Source of the DNA: Fictibacillus arsenicus
GTDB lineage: Bacteria > Bacillota > Bacilli > Bacillales > Fictibacillaceae
Direction of reading: 5' to 3'
Assembly: GCF_001999465.1 (NCBI RefSeq)
Contig: NZ_MQMF01000002.1
Span: 1-64,000, forward strand
Length of the DNA stretch: 64,000 nucleotides
Part shown: positions 48,722 to 57,559 of the stretch, in pieces
Layout: every line of letters begins with the position of its first letter
Position numbering within the stretch: position 1 is the stretch's first letter
The notes under the pieces: generated by a model
What the model saw: only the letters and a program-made list of their open reading frames with translations
What the model was told of the DNA's origin: nothing
Database searches by the model: none
Made by a program: the position numbers and the translations under genes

Positions 48722-49707
48722 TGATCCTCATCCTCCTTAATGGTTTCTAATATTTGTACAGCTAGCTTTTTCTTCACCTTTCCAGGCTGACCATAAAACT
48801 TAGGATTGTTTTCCACTTTAATAACAAGCGGCTGTCCGATCCTCTGGTCCAGTTCAATGCAGTCTCCTGGAGCAAGATGAAGAAATTCCTCGATCGACAT
48901 CTCTGAAGACCCTAATTCAACTTTAAAAGGAAGAAATGCATTTTTTAATTTTTGTTCAATAAACTCTGATTCACCGGGAGTCCGCACTTTCTTCTTGTTC
49001 TGCATCCAATGGCTTACAGAAAGCTTTGGAATGATCGGTTCAATCACAACATGCGGCAAACAAATATTGATCATACCGCTCGTCTCTCCGATCGTCGTAT
49101 TCAGTGAAATCACTACCACTGTTTCGTTTGGGGAAACCATCTGTAAAAATTGCGGATTGACCTCCAGATCAAGCATGAAAGGATCCAATTCAATAACGCT
49201 TGTCCACGCTTCCCTAAAACTATCAAGCGTATTTTCGAAGAGCTGACTCATAATTCTCGTTTCGATTTCCGTCAAATTCTCGATCTTATTCATACCAGTA
49301 CCGCTGCCGCCCATTACTCTGTCCAGCATTGCATATGCAATATTCGGATTCACTTCCATCAAAATTCTGCCTTCAAATGGGTGAGCTTCAAACACATTTA
49401 AAAGAGTCATCTTTGGAACCGACCGGATAAATTCTTCGTATGGCAGCTGATCAACTGAAGCCACTCCGATTTGTACATATGTTCTTAACTGTGCTGAAAA
49501 ATACGTTGTTAACAATCTTGCGAAATTTTCATGCAAGCGAGTTAAACTTCGAATCTGCTCTTTCGAAAACCGAAGGGCTCTTTTAAAATCGTAAACTTTT
49601 ACTTTTTTCTCTGACTCTTCCTTTTTCAGCTCTTCTGCATCCATTTCACCTGTAGAAAGGGCGGATAGAAGAGCATCAATTTCGTTTTGCGACAAAACAT
49701 CTACCAA
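48715..49707 (-). CDS. fliM: Flagellar motor switch protein FliM
   Basis: C-ring protein that binds CheY-P through its N-terminal peptide LSQNEIDALLSAL. It has 330 residues: the N-terminal peptide, a FliM middle domain (about 45-230) with the GGxG-like VMGGSGTG, and a C-terminal SpoA domain. The open frame starts at a GTG (49716) that is itself part of the AGAGGTG ribosome site. The TTG at 49707, 6 bases later, is the better start and gives MVDVLSQNE, close to B. subtilis MSGEVLSQNE. It follows fliL by 34 bases. Confidence 0.95.
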   Translation of the reverse strand: MVDVLSQNEIDALLSALSTGEMDAEELKKEESEKKVKVYDFKRALRFSKEQIRSLTRLHENFARLLTTYFSAQLRTYVQIGVASVDQLPYEEFIRSVPKMTLLNVFEAHPFEGRILMEVNPNIAYAMLDRVMGGSGTGMNKIENLTEIETRIMSQLFENTLDSFREAWTSVIELDPFMLDLEVNPQFLQMVSPNETVVVISLNTTIGETSGMINICLPHVVIEPIIPKLSVSHWMQNKKKVRTPGESEFIEQKLKNAFLPFKVELGSSEMSIEEFLHLAPGDCIELDQRIGQPLVIKVENNPKFYGQPGKVKKKLAVQILETIKEDEDQW

Positions 49708-49741
49708 GAGTCTCACCTCTTTTCATGCTCGTATTTAATGA

Positions 49742-50170
49742 TTATTGAATGATCTTTTGAGTAGTGTAGACTCTTACTACTTTCCCATCTTGCATCACTT
49801 TATTAATCTCTGTTTTCAAGGTGTTTTCCAGTGAGATCAACCCTTTTTGTCCTGAAAGTTCTTCTGTTATCTTGTTTGAAATTTCATAGATGATCAGGTT
49901 ATTAACTTGGAACAATCTTTTTTCAAGTTCCTTTTTAGCATCCTTATTATCTGCTTGAATCTTAAACTTGATTTTGACATAAGACTTATCAGCCAAATTA
50001 GTCGTGATCTCATCTGTTTCGACCATCAGCTTATCAAGCTCTTCAGCAGTTGGTTCAGAAGCTTCGGTTTTAGGTGAGAAGTATTGAAAACCAAAGTATC
50101 CAGCTGCGCCTACAAGGCCAATAGCTACAACCATGGAAAGCATGATCGTTACCGCTTTATTTTTACCCAT
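49742..50170 (-). CDS. fliL: Flagellar basal body-associated protein FliL
   Basis: Supports stator function near the MS ring. The 142-residue protein has one N-terminal membrane segment (about residues 7-30) and an extracellular stomatin-like domain with the conserved LADKSYVKIKFKIQ. It starts immediately after swrD stops. Confidence 0.95.
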   Translation of the reverse strand: MGKNKAVTIMLSMVVAIGLVGAAGYFGFQYFSPKTEASEPTAEELDKLMVETDEITTNLADKSYVKIKFKIQADNKDAKKELEKRLFQVNNLIIYEISNKITEELSGQKGLISLENTLKTEINKVMQDGKVVRVYTTQKIIQ

Positions 50171-50386
50171 CTATTGACCCTCCACTTTATTGCCATTCAG
50201 AGGCAGCAATGTGATACCTCTGTAAAATGAGGCAACTTTTTGAGCAACTATTTCTTCACTTTCCTTCACAACAAATTTTTTCCCTGTGGTTAAGGTAATC
50301 GTCGTATCAGGAAACGATTGAACTTGCTCAATATAAATTGCATTTAAAGTAAACGTATTACCATTTAGCTGAGTTAAAGAAATCAT
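50171..50386 (-). CDS. swrD: FlbD/SwrD-family flagellar protein
   Basis: 71 residues of the FlbD family, recognised by [15 protein letters not shown], the Tyr-Ile-Glu pair and [12 protein letters not shown]. In B. subtilis SwrD (YlzI) at this position increases flagellar torque and is needed for swarming. No membrane segment is seen. It sits between flgE (47 bases) and fliL (no gap). Confidence 0.92.
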   Translation of the reverse strand: MISLTQLNGNTFTLNAIYIEQVQSFPDTTITLTTGKKFVVKESEEIVAQKVASFYRGITLLPLNGNKVEGQ

Positions 50387-50433
50387 ATGAATTCAGGGCT
50401 AAGCAGCTGAATGCTTAACCCTTCCTCCCTTCA

Positions 50434-51291
50434 TTAGCGTTTTAAATTCACCAGTTCTTGAAGGATCTCATCAGATGTTGTAATAATTCTAGTATTCGCC
50501 TGGAATCCACGCTGAGCCACGATCATTTCAGTGAATTCTTCAGATAAGTCGACGTTGGACATTTCGAGTGCGCCGGCTACTACTTCACCGGCACCTGCAG
50601 ATCCAGGAGGAGCAACATTTGTATAGTCAGCTCCATTTTTAATAGTTCCAGAGTTACTAGTTTCTCTATATAAATTACCGCCTGCTTTTTCTAAACCACC
50701 TGTATTAGCAAATTTCGCTAATAAAATTTGACCCGCTACTAATGGTGTACTTGTACCTTCTTCTATATATGTCACCATCCCATCCGGTCCGATACTGAAA
50801 CTTTTAGCATCTGTTGGAATTGCAATTTTACCTGCTGTTCCTAAAACCCCAGTATTTGTTGCATTTGGTTCAGCTGCAATCACAAACATTCCATCTGAAT
50901 TAACTAAGTTTCCACTTTTATCTAAATAAAAGTTTCCTGCTCTTGTTACGTAGTCATTAGTTCCATCATTTACTATAAAAAAACCATCCCCAGAAATTCC
51001 TAAATCAAGTGGTCGTCCTGTTGTTTGTAAGCTTCCTTGTGTATGAACTGTATCGATTGTAGCCATTTGGGAACCCAATCCTACTTGTTTAGGATTCACT
51101 CCACCTCTTCCATTTGCGCCTGCAGTTGGAGCACTTGCCCCAGCAATCTGCTGACTCACTAGATCTTTAAACGTTGTACGGCCTTTTTTGAAGCCATATG
51201 TATTTACGTTTGCGATGTTGTTTCCGATTACATCAAGCTTTACCTGAAAATTTTTCATACCGCTGATTCCTGAGTACATAGAACGTAACAT
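50434..51291 (-). CDS. flgE: Flagellar hook protein FlgE
   Basis: Structural protein of the hook. It has 285 residues. The N-terminal rod/hook motif is SMYSGISGMKNFQVKLDVIG, then NNIANVNTYGFKKGRTTF. A central domain contains ISGDGFFIVNDG, and the C-terminal helix ends in IVAQRGFQANTRIITTSDEIL. Older Bacillus annotation called the gene at this locus flgG; the position after flgD and fliK indicates hook protein. It is followed by swrD. Confidence 0.93.
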   Translation of the reverse strand: MLRSMYSGISGMKNFQVKLDVIGNNIANVNTYGFKKGRTTFKDLVSQQIAGASAPTAGANGRGGVNPKQVGLGSQMATIDTVHTQGSLQTTGRPLDLGISGDGFFIVNDGTNDYVTRAGNFYLDKSGNLVNSDGMFVIAAEPNATNTGVLGTAGKIAIPTDAKSFSIGPDGMVTYIEEGTSTPLVAGQILLAKFANTGGLEKAGGNLYRETSNSGTIKNGADYTNVAPPGSAGAGEVVAGALEMSNVDLSEEFTEMIVAQRGFQANTRIITTSDEILQELVNLKR

Positions 51292-51376
51292 TTGTTTTTA
51301 TCTCCCTTACTTGGTTTAGTAAACTGCTTCAATCAATCGGCAGTTTTTGTGAGCCTCCTGTAAAGGTCCAGCTCGT

Positions 51377-51754
51377 TTAATCGTCTATTACGATGGCACC
51401 ATTTATATTTGTGAAGATCTGGGATGCGGATTCATTTCTTCCTAAAGCTGTGATCACGGTCTGGTTTGGCGCATTTACTACAAGGGTTACATCTCTCAAT
51501 ATCACAAGAGAGTCTTTTACGCCTTTTTTGCCCGCTTCTTTTATCTTTTCACCAATTTTGTTCCAGTTAACGTCAGTTATTTCTATATTCCTGTCTTCCA
51601 GCCGCTTTTTTGCGTGCTTGCTGATCGTGAGTGATGAATCTAACTCTTTATCAAAAAGTGACTTGAACGAATTTTGACTAACTTGCTGTTGTTGAGCTCG
51701 TGCTGGGTAAAGGGTTGGCTGGTACAATTGATGAGCGGTTATACGTTCGCTCAT
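51377..51754 (-). CDS. Flagellar operon protein of the TIGR02530 type
   Basis: 125 residues. The core matches a family seen only in flagellar operons of firmicutes between flgD and flgE: SSLTISKHAKKRLEDRNIEI, then VKDSLVILRDVTLVVNAPNQTVITAL (residues about 85-110), ending in a FTNINGAIVIDD strand. No signal peptide or membrane segment. The function is unknown; the position suggests a hook assembly accessory role. It lies 14 bases after flgD and 85 before flgE. Confidence 0.88.
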   Translation of the reverse strand: MSERITAHQLYQPTLYPARAQQQQVSQNSFKSLFDKELDSSLTISKHAKKRLEDRNIEITDVNWNKIGEKIKEAGKKGVKDSLVILRDVTLVVNAPNQTVITALGRNESASQIFTNINGAIVIDD

Positions 51755-51768
51755 AGCATCAACTCCTC

Positions 51769-52221
51769 TTATTTTGCTGGGTCTGTAATCTTAATAACTT
51801 GGAAACTCGTTATCTTTGATCCGTCACTCATTTCGAGCATGACAGAGCCTTTTTCAAACAATACAGCTTTAACAGTGCCTTTTTTCTCTTCTAGCACTTT
51901 TTCGCCTTCTTCATCTACAGTTTCCGATTCAAATGTCACTTGCTTCCCAATCATCTGGCTTTGCTGAAGAAGTGATGATTCTGTCTGGAATGTTAGAAAT
52001 TGCTGCATCGTCTGGTTCATGTTTGTCATCTGCTCAAGTGAGGAGAAACTCGCCATCTGAGCGATAAATTCCCGGTCCTGCATAGGACTAGTCGGATCTT
52101 GGTTTTGCAGCTGGGTAATAAGAATCTTAAGAAAATCATCTTTCCCTAAAATATTTGATCCTGTTTGTTTTGTCTTAGCCTGGTAGTTGGATAACATGAG
52201 ATTTTCTGATACTTTCGACAC
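51769..52221 (-). CDS. flgD: Flagellar hook-capping protein FlgD
   Basis: Scaffold for hook polymerisation, removed when the hook is complete. The 150-residue protein has the typical N-terminus [21 protein letters not shown] (residues about 23-43) and then [18 protein letters not shown]. The C-terminal beta domain is short, as in B. subtilis YlxG/FlgD. It follows fliK by 6 bases. Confidence 0.94.
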   Translation of the reverse strand: MSKVSENLMLSNYQAKTKQTGSNILGKDDFLKILITQLQNQDPTSPMQDREFIAQMASFSSLEQMTNMNQTMQQFLTFQTESSLLQQSQMIGKQVTFESETVDEEGEKVLEEKKGTVKAVLFEKGSVMLEMSDGSKITSFQVIKITDPAK

Positions 52222-52227
52222 TATTCA

Positions 52228-53400
52228 TCACACCTCTTCATTTAAAACCATTTGCGAGAGCTGTTCTTCAAATGAAAGATTGCTGTTATCGGAGTCATCC
52301 GTTCCTTTATCATTTGGCTGATGCTGCTCTTCATGGTTTTGTCTTTCCTGATCATGAAATTGAAATGATTGCTCTTCCTTTTGAAAAATAACTTCAAGCT
52401 TTTCGAACTCAATATTTTGACCTGCAAAAGCTTGTTTCAGCTGAGCAAGCTGGCCATCCAGCACATCTTTCGCTGCCTGAGAGGATGCTATAATCTTTGC
52501 TGCGATCTCACCATGTTTTTGAATCAGCTGAATTTCAATCGTGCCCAGATTTTCTGGTGTCAGCTTAATCTGCATCTTCGTAAAACCAGCTTCAGTTACC
52601 ATCAGCTTTCCTCTTGTAATGATCTGCTGTATTTCTCGAACGAATTGCTGCTTTTGTCCTTCTTCCGAAGAAGCAGGTACTTTTAACGTCCACTGTTCTA
52701 ATGGAGATAACGGACTTTGGACAGTTTGAAACTCTTTTGATACATGTTCTGTCTGTTTTACAGGTACGTATCTCTGAAATGCTTGTTCAGCAAAAGTCTG
52801 CACTTTTTTCACAGTGGAAAGCTGTTCCATGATTTTGTGAAAATTGTTTTTATCTGCTGAACCACTCTCATTCATCAGCTTTTTTACGTTGTTAAAAATT
52901 TGCTCAACTTGTTTCGGCAGGGAATCTTTGTTTTCCAGCTTTAATGCAGGAAACCATTTTTCAATCAACTGAGTAAGTTCTTTTTTCTGCGGCTGTGATA
53001 ACAAGTGCTGCTGGTCATTGAACATTGCTTGTATAAGGAAAGCTATTTTCATCTCAGGTGCAGGGGTGTAAATATTTTCTGTATCGTTGATCTGTTCATT
53101 AATCAATGCCTCAATCATTTCTTTTATTTCTGCAGGCAGTTCGTTCAACAATGCTTGTACATCTTGATCCTCAGCTGCTTCAGGATTCCAGAATTGCTCT
53201 ATTTCTTCCATACTTGAGAACAGGTTCGCAATAATTTCAGCTAAGTTACCGCCTGCCGCGTCACTCGTGTTGGTTGGCATTTGTTCTGGAACTAACAGAA
53301 ACTGCGAAAAAAGAGCTTGTGTACTGCTAGTTTGTTTGCTGCCTTGTGTCATTTGAACCGGTGCTGAAACTTGCGCCATCATCACTTGCATGCTTTTCAC
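52228..53400 (-). CDS. fliK: Flagellar hook-length control protein FliK
   Basis: Molecular ruler that triggers the FlhB switch. It has 390 residues. The N-terminal two-thirds are Gln-rich and poorly conserved, as is normal for the family. The C-terminal switch domain is recognisable near residues 270-345 (MQIKLTPENLGTIEIQLIQK; LDGQLAQLKQAFAGQNIEF). The tail is rich in Gln, Glu, His and Asp. It lies between ylxF and flgD with 6-base gaps. Confidence 0.92.
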   Translation of the reverse strand: MKSMQVMMAQVSAPVQMTQGSKQTSSTQALFSQFLLVPEQMPTNTSDAAGGNLAEIIANLFSSMEEIEQFWNPEAAEDQDVQALLNELPAEIKEMIEALINEQINDTENIYTPAPEMKIAFLIQAMFNDQQHLLSQPQKKELTQLIEKWFPALKLENKDSLPKQVEQIFNNVKKLMNESGSADKNNFHKIMEQLSTVKKVQTFAEQAFQRYVPVKQTEHVSKEFQTVQSPLSPLEQWTLKVPASSEEGQKQQFVREIQQIITRGKLMVTEAGFTKMQIKLTPENLGTIEIQLIQKHGEIAAKIIASSQAAKDVLDGQLAQLKQAFAGQNIEFEKLEVIFQKEEQSFQFHDQERQNHEEQHQPNDKGTDDSDNSNLSFEEQLSQMVLNEEV

Positions 53401-53406
53401 CTCCTT

Positions 53407-53973
53407 TTAAAGAGAATTACTTGCCATTAATACGGTTAACTCTGCAGCTCTTTTCGCATCAAGCTTTGCTAGTATGGCAGCTTGTGTTTCTGCTTGTAAT
53501 AGTGTGAGAATCCCGAGTACTTCATTATTGTTCATCTCAGTCATTACGGCTGCAGCATCTTTTGCTGACATAGCTTCATACAATTTTTTTAATTGCTCAT
53601 CCTCATCTGCTTTAACAGACGTTTCAGCATCCTCTACTTGTTTTTCCAGCAAAGCAATATCACTCTTTAGAGCAGTGACTTCTTTTTCTTTCTTTTGAAG
53701 GTCAGCGGAAAGAATTTTAATGTACTCTTCTTGCTCTTTGAACTTACCTTCCCATTGATTTTCAGTATTCTGACTTACAGAAACTGCTGGCGCTTCATCG
53801 TTAAAAACATTTTTCACAATCGGAATTTTCTTCCCACTGTTTTTGGCTTCTTCAATCACGTTTACTCCCATAAAAGAAAGAACTATTCCAAATACTGTTA
53901 CAGCGAAAATTGCCGGAACAGCAATAACGAGGAGAAACCATACAAACTTGCTTGATTTTTCATTTTGTTTCAT
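53407..53973 (-). CDS. ylxF: YlxF-family flagellar protein (MotE-like)
   Basis: 188 residues with an N-terminal membrane segment (about 12-36), a coiled coil (about 75-125) and a C-terminal MgtE_N-like helical domain (KLYEAMSAKDAAAVMTEM; LAKLDAKRAAELTVLMAS). The layout matches MotE, a periplasmic chaperone of the MotC stator protein in other bacteria, but its role in Bacillus is not established. The open frame starts at a GTG (53991); the ATG at 53973 has AGGTG 5 bases upstream and does not overlap fliJ. Confidence 0.85.
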   Translation of the reverse strand: MKQNEKSSKFVWFLLVIAVPAIFAVTVFGIVLSFMGVNVIEEAKNSGKKIPIVKNVFNDEAPAVSVSQNTENQWEGKFKEQEEYIKILSADLQKKEKEVTALKSDIALLEKQVEDAETSVKADEDEQLKKLYEAMSAKDAAAVMTEMNNNEVLGILTLLQAETQAAILAKLDAKRAAELTVLMASNSL

Positions 53974-53987
53974 AAGCTCACCTGTTT

Positions 53988-54425
53988 TCACGACTTCGCA
54001 TAGCGCAATACGGAGAATTCATCATTCTGTTTGTTTTCATACCAAGTCAGTTCCATTTCATAGGTATTCAATTGTTTTTCTTTTAATTTTTCATACTTTT
54101 TCACTTCGATCGTCTGTTGAAGCAGTTTTTGCTGGATGACCTGCATTCTTTCTCTGGCCCTTTGCAGAACCGGCTGCAATTCTTTAATCTTATTTGACAT
54201 AGATAGAAGAAAACGCTGCGTATTTTGAAGATCATTGACGACGATTCTTTGCTGGAACTGCTGATTTGAGAGATTTTCAATATCTTCTTTACGTTTTAAT
54301 AGACTATAAATTTCTTCTGCAATACTCTCGAATGCCTGAACGGCTTCACCAAGCTCAAGTTCAATGGATTCTTTTTCTTTTTGTTTAACTGAAAGAACTT
54401 TTTCCATTGAAAATTGAAACGACAT
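53988..54425 (-). CDS. fliJ: Flagellar export chaperone FliJ
   Basis: Coiled-coil stalk subunit of the export ATPase. The protein has 145 residues and is almost wholly helical with heptad-like Leu/Ile spacing, beginning MSFQFSMEKVLSVKQKEKE. Its start overlaps the fliI stop by one base, the usual fliI-fliJ pair. Confidence 0.93.
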   Translation of the reverse strand: MSFQFSMEKVLSVKQKEKESIELELGEAVQAFESIAEEIYSLLKRKEDIENLSNQQFQQRIVVNDLQNTQRFLLSMSNKIKELQPVLQRARERMQVIQQKLLQQTIEVKKYEKLKEKQLNTYEMELTWYENKQNDEFSVLRYAKS

Positions 54426-55744
54426 TACAGATCATCCTTTCCGAATTCCATAAGAAGCCTCCCAACGGCTTCATCAAAACTTACATCCTCATCTACTTGC
54501 TGTTTTAAAAATGTTAAAATGCTTGGGTAGATCTGAATGGCTTCATCGACTGATTTAGAAGAGCCTCTCTTGTACGCTCCAATGCTAATGAGATCTTCTG
54601 CATCAACATAGGATGAGAGTAATTCTCTAAACCGGTCTGCAGCATGCCGATGTTCTTTTGATACGATATCATTCATAACCCGGCTGATGCTTTTCAAAAT
54701 ATTCACTGCCGGGAATTGACCTTTATTTGCAAGGTTCCGATCTAAGATAAAGTGCCCATCCAATATCCCGCGGACCGTATCAGAAATCGGTTCGTTAAAG
54801 TCATCTCCATCTACAAGCACTGTATAAAAAGCTGTAATCGTGCCTTTTCTATTTGTTCCTGAGCGCTCTAACAGCTTAGGAAGGACAGCGAATACGCTTG
54901 GTGTGTAGCCTTTTGTTGTAGGAGGCTCACCTACTGCAAGCCCGATTTCCCGCTGCGCCATGGCTACACGTGTTACCGAATCCATCATGAGCATGACATT
55001 CTTCCCTTGATCTCTGAAGTATTCAGCAATAGCTGTAGCTGTCTGTGCACCTTTTATTCGCATCAACGCTGGCTGATCAGAAGTAGCAACGATTACAACC
55101 GATCGTTTTAACCCTTCTTCACCGAGATCTCTTTCGATAAAATCCAGAACTTCGCGGCCTCGTTCACCTATAAGGGCTATCACGTTCAGATCCGCTGTAG
55201 AATTTCGCGCCACCATACCAAGCAAAGTACTTTTTCCTACACCGCTTCCAGCAAAAATCCCTACTCGCTGTCCTTTGCCTACTGTCAAAAGACTGTCAAT
55301 GGAACGTATACCTAACTGAATGCTCTCATGAATTCTAGGACGTTCCATCGGATTTGGCGGCTCATTCTCTGTAGGATACCGGAATAATCCTTTAGGAAGA
55401 GATGCTCCATCCAGCGGGACGCCCATCCCGTCTAAAACTTTGCCGATTAATGATTGACCCACTTTAATTTCTAAAGGTCTGTCTGTTGCCTCAACAAGAG
55501 AGCCGACGGTAATATCCTTCACGTATGTAAAAGGCATTAACAGCACATTCTCTTCTTGGAATCCGACTACTTCTGCTTTTATTTTTTGCTTTCTGCCATT
55601 AGCCGTATGAATATAGCAAACATCGCCAATGGAAGTTTTCGGTCCTTTAGATTCGATCATCAGACCGATAACGCGGATCACCTTTCCGTATCTTTTAAAA
55701 GAATCTAGCGATTGCAATGATTCCAGCAGGTAATCAACGTTCAT
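54425..55744 (-). CDS. fliI: Flagellum-specific ATPase FliI
   Basis: Hexameric ATPase of the export apparatus, related to F1-beta. It has 439 residues with the P-loop GSGVGKSTLLGMV near residue 165, GERGREVLDFIE, the Walker B MLMMDSVTRVAMAQRE, and the C-terminal helical domain. It overlaps fliH by 11 bases and fliJ by one. Confidence 0.97.
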   Translation of the reverse strand: MNVDYLLESLQSLDSFKRYGKVIRVIGLMIESKGPKTSIGDVCYIHTANGRKQKIKAEVVGFQEENVLLMPFTYVKDITVGSLVEATDRPLEIKVGQSLIGKVLDGMGVPLDGASLPKGLFRYPTENEPPNPMERPRIHESIQLGIRSIDSLLTVGKGQRVGIFAGSGVGKSTLLGMVARNSTADLNVIALIGERGREVLDFIERDLGEEGLKRSVVIVATSDQPALMRIKGAQTATAIAEYFRDQGKNVMLMMDSVTRVAMAQREIGLAVGEPPTTKGYTPSVFAVLPKLLERSGTNRKGTITAFYTVLVDGDDFNEPISDTVRGILDGHFILDRNLANKGQFPAVNILKSISRVMNDIVSKEHRHAADRFRELLSSYVDAEDLISIGAYKRGSSKSVDEAIQIYPSILTFLKQQVDEDVSFDEAVGRLLMEFGKDDL

Positions 55745-56540
55745 TTTCTGTCACCTCAATTTGTTCCAGCAGCTTATCTCTTATCTCTTTCAGCTGCACA
55801 TCAAGAGTGGCATCAATTTTTCCGAACGGAAATTCAATAACAGCTCCATTTTCTTTTAATGTTTCATCAGGATAGATGAATAGAGAAGCAGTGGATTGAA
55901 GCACATTTTTCAATTCATCACGATGTTGGAGAGTCAAATCGAACCAATTAACCGGAACATATAATTTTACCTCTTCAAACTCACGTGCTTCTTTAACAAG
56001 CTGCTTTACGATCGATATCCACGTTTGAGGTGTCTCCTCAAGCTTTTGTCCGATAATCTTTTCTGCTGCTTTCATCGCTAATAAAATTATCTGTGGTTCT
56101 GCTTCACTTAAAACTTGATAATAGTCTTGTTTTGTCTTTTCAATAAATTGCTTTACTTCTTCCAATTGTTTCTTCCAATCTTCAAGCCCTTGGTTTACAC
56201 CATTCTGAAAACCATTTTCATAGCCTTCTTGTTTCGCCATCTCAAGTTCTTGTTCCATCTTTAAGCGCCATTCTTGTTCTTCTGCTGCAAGTCTTTTTTG
56301 TTGTTCCTGAAGAAGCATTTCAGCTTCCGCTTTTATTATGTCTGCTTCGCTCTCTGCTTTTTCTAGAAGATCAGCTGCCTCTTTTTTTAATCGCTGAATC
56401 TTGGCTTCATCATCTTCTTCAATAAGACTGCTCGATGGAGCAGTAAATATAGAAACAGGCTGGATACCTATTACGACATCAGTTTCGATCTCTTTTTTGT
56501 TAGCCGTGCGATTGTTAAAAGATTTTATTACCTTAGACAA
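55734..56540 (-). CDS. fliH: Flagellar assembly protein FliH
   Basis: Inhibitor and peripheral stalk of FliI, also tethering it to the C-ring. It has 268 residues. A charged Glu/Lys/Gln coiled coil spans about residues 45-150 (including GYENGFQNGVNQGLEDW, a GxxxG-like stretch), with a globular C-terminal FliH/HrpE domain. It overlaps fliG by 8 and fliI by 11 bases. Confidence 0.93.
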   Translation of the reverse strand: MSKVIKSFNNRTANKKEIETDVVIGIQPVSIFTAPSSSLIEEDDEAKIQRLKKEAADLLEKAESEADIIKAEAEMLLQEQQKRLAAEEQEWRLKMEQELEMAKQEGYENGFQNGVNQGLEDWKKQLEEVKQFIEKTKQDYYQVLSEAEPQIILLAMKAAEKIIGQKLEETPQTWISIVKQLVKEAREFEEVKLYVPVNWFDLTLQHRDELKNVLQSTASLFIYPDETLKENGAVIEFPFGKIDATLDVQLKEIRDKLLEQIEVTENER

Positions 56541-57546
56541 TCACATCATCTCCTCCGCCTCTAGCGATGACCAGTTCTCCTGCTTCTTCAAGTCTGCGGA
56601 TCGTTCCAACAATTCTAGATTGAGCTTCCTCAACGTCACGCAGACGTACAGGACCCATGAATTCCATCTCTTCTTTAAAGTTCTCAGCCATACGCTGTGA
56701 CATGTTTTTAAACATAACTTCTTTCACTTCTTCACTAGATGCACGCAGAGCGAGAAGCAAGTCTTCGTTCTGCACTTCTCGTATTACGCGCTGAATCGCA
56801 CGATTATCGAGTGTGACAATGTCTTCAAATACGAACATTCTCTTCTTAATTTCTTCTGCAAGTTCAGGATCTTGAATCTCTAAAGCATCAAGTATCGTTC
56901 TTTCTGTACTGCGGTCAACACCATTGAGCACTTCAACAACAGCTTCTACACCGCCTGCCTGAGTGAAGTCTTGAGTTACTGTAGCTGACAGCTTTCTCTC
57001 CAAGATCTGTTCAACTTCATTGATCACTTCCGGTGAAGTCCTGTCCATCAGTGCGATTCTTTTTGCAACATCAGCCTGCATTTCCTGCGGCAATTCAGAT
57101 AAGATCTGCCCTGCCTGTGATGAATCTAAGTAAGCTAATATAAGTGCAATCGTCTGCGGATGCTCATTTTGAATAAAATTAAGAATCTGACCAGGATCAG
57201 CTTTGCGTGCAAAGTCGAACGGTCTAACTTGCAGTGTGGAAGTAAGCCTGTTAATAATCTGCATCGCTTCATCCTTGCCGACTGCTTTTTCCAGAACCGT
57301 TTTGGCGTACCCAATACCACCTTGAGTAATATAGTCTTGCGCAAGCGCCAATTGGTGAAACTGAGTGATAATCTCTTCTTTTAAGGTTGAATCTACTTTT
57401 CTCACTTGAGAGATCTGCAGAGTCAATCTTTCAATTTCTTCTTCGCTCAAATGCTTGTACACTTGAGCTGCTACATCAGGACCTAAAGAGATAACGAGGA
57501 TCGCTGCTTTCTCTTTTCCTGACAGCTCTTTTACACCTTTTGCCAT
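56533..57546 (-). CDS. fliG: Flagellar motor switch protein FliG
   Basis: C-ring protein that couples to the stator. It has 337 residues with N-terminal, middle (EHPQTIALILAYLDSSQAG) and C-terminal domains. The C-terminus carries the charged torque helix (FEDIVTLDNRAIQRVIREV) and ends RLEEAGELVIARGGGDDVIV. It lies 13 bases before fliF's stop side and overlaps fliH by 8 bases. Confidence 0.97.
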   Translation of the reverse strand: MAKGVKELSGKEKAAILVISLGPDVAAQVYKHLSEEEIERLTLQISQVRKVDSTLKEEIITQFHQLALAQDYITQGGIGYAKTVLEKAVGKDEAMQIINRLTSTLQVRPFDFARKADPGQILNFIQNEHPQTIALILAYLDSSQAGQILSELPQEMQADVAKRIALMDRTSPEVINEVEQILERKLSATVTQDFTQAGGVEAVVEVLNGVDRSTERTILDALEIQDPELAEEIKKRMFVFEDIVTLDNRAIQRVIREVQNEDLLLALRASSEEVKEVMFKNMSQRMAENFKEEMEFMGPVRLRDVEEAQSRIVGTIRRLEEAGELVIARGGGDDVIV

Positions 57547-57559
57547 CGTTCGTTACCTC

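Noticed and set aside
50434-51291. Calling this gene flgG (distal rod) as in older Bacillus annotation
   Set aside because: Position after flgD and fliK and the hook-protein sequence pattern support FlgE.
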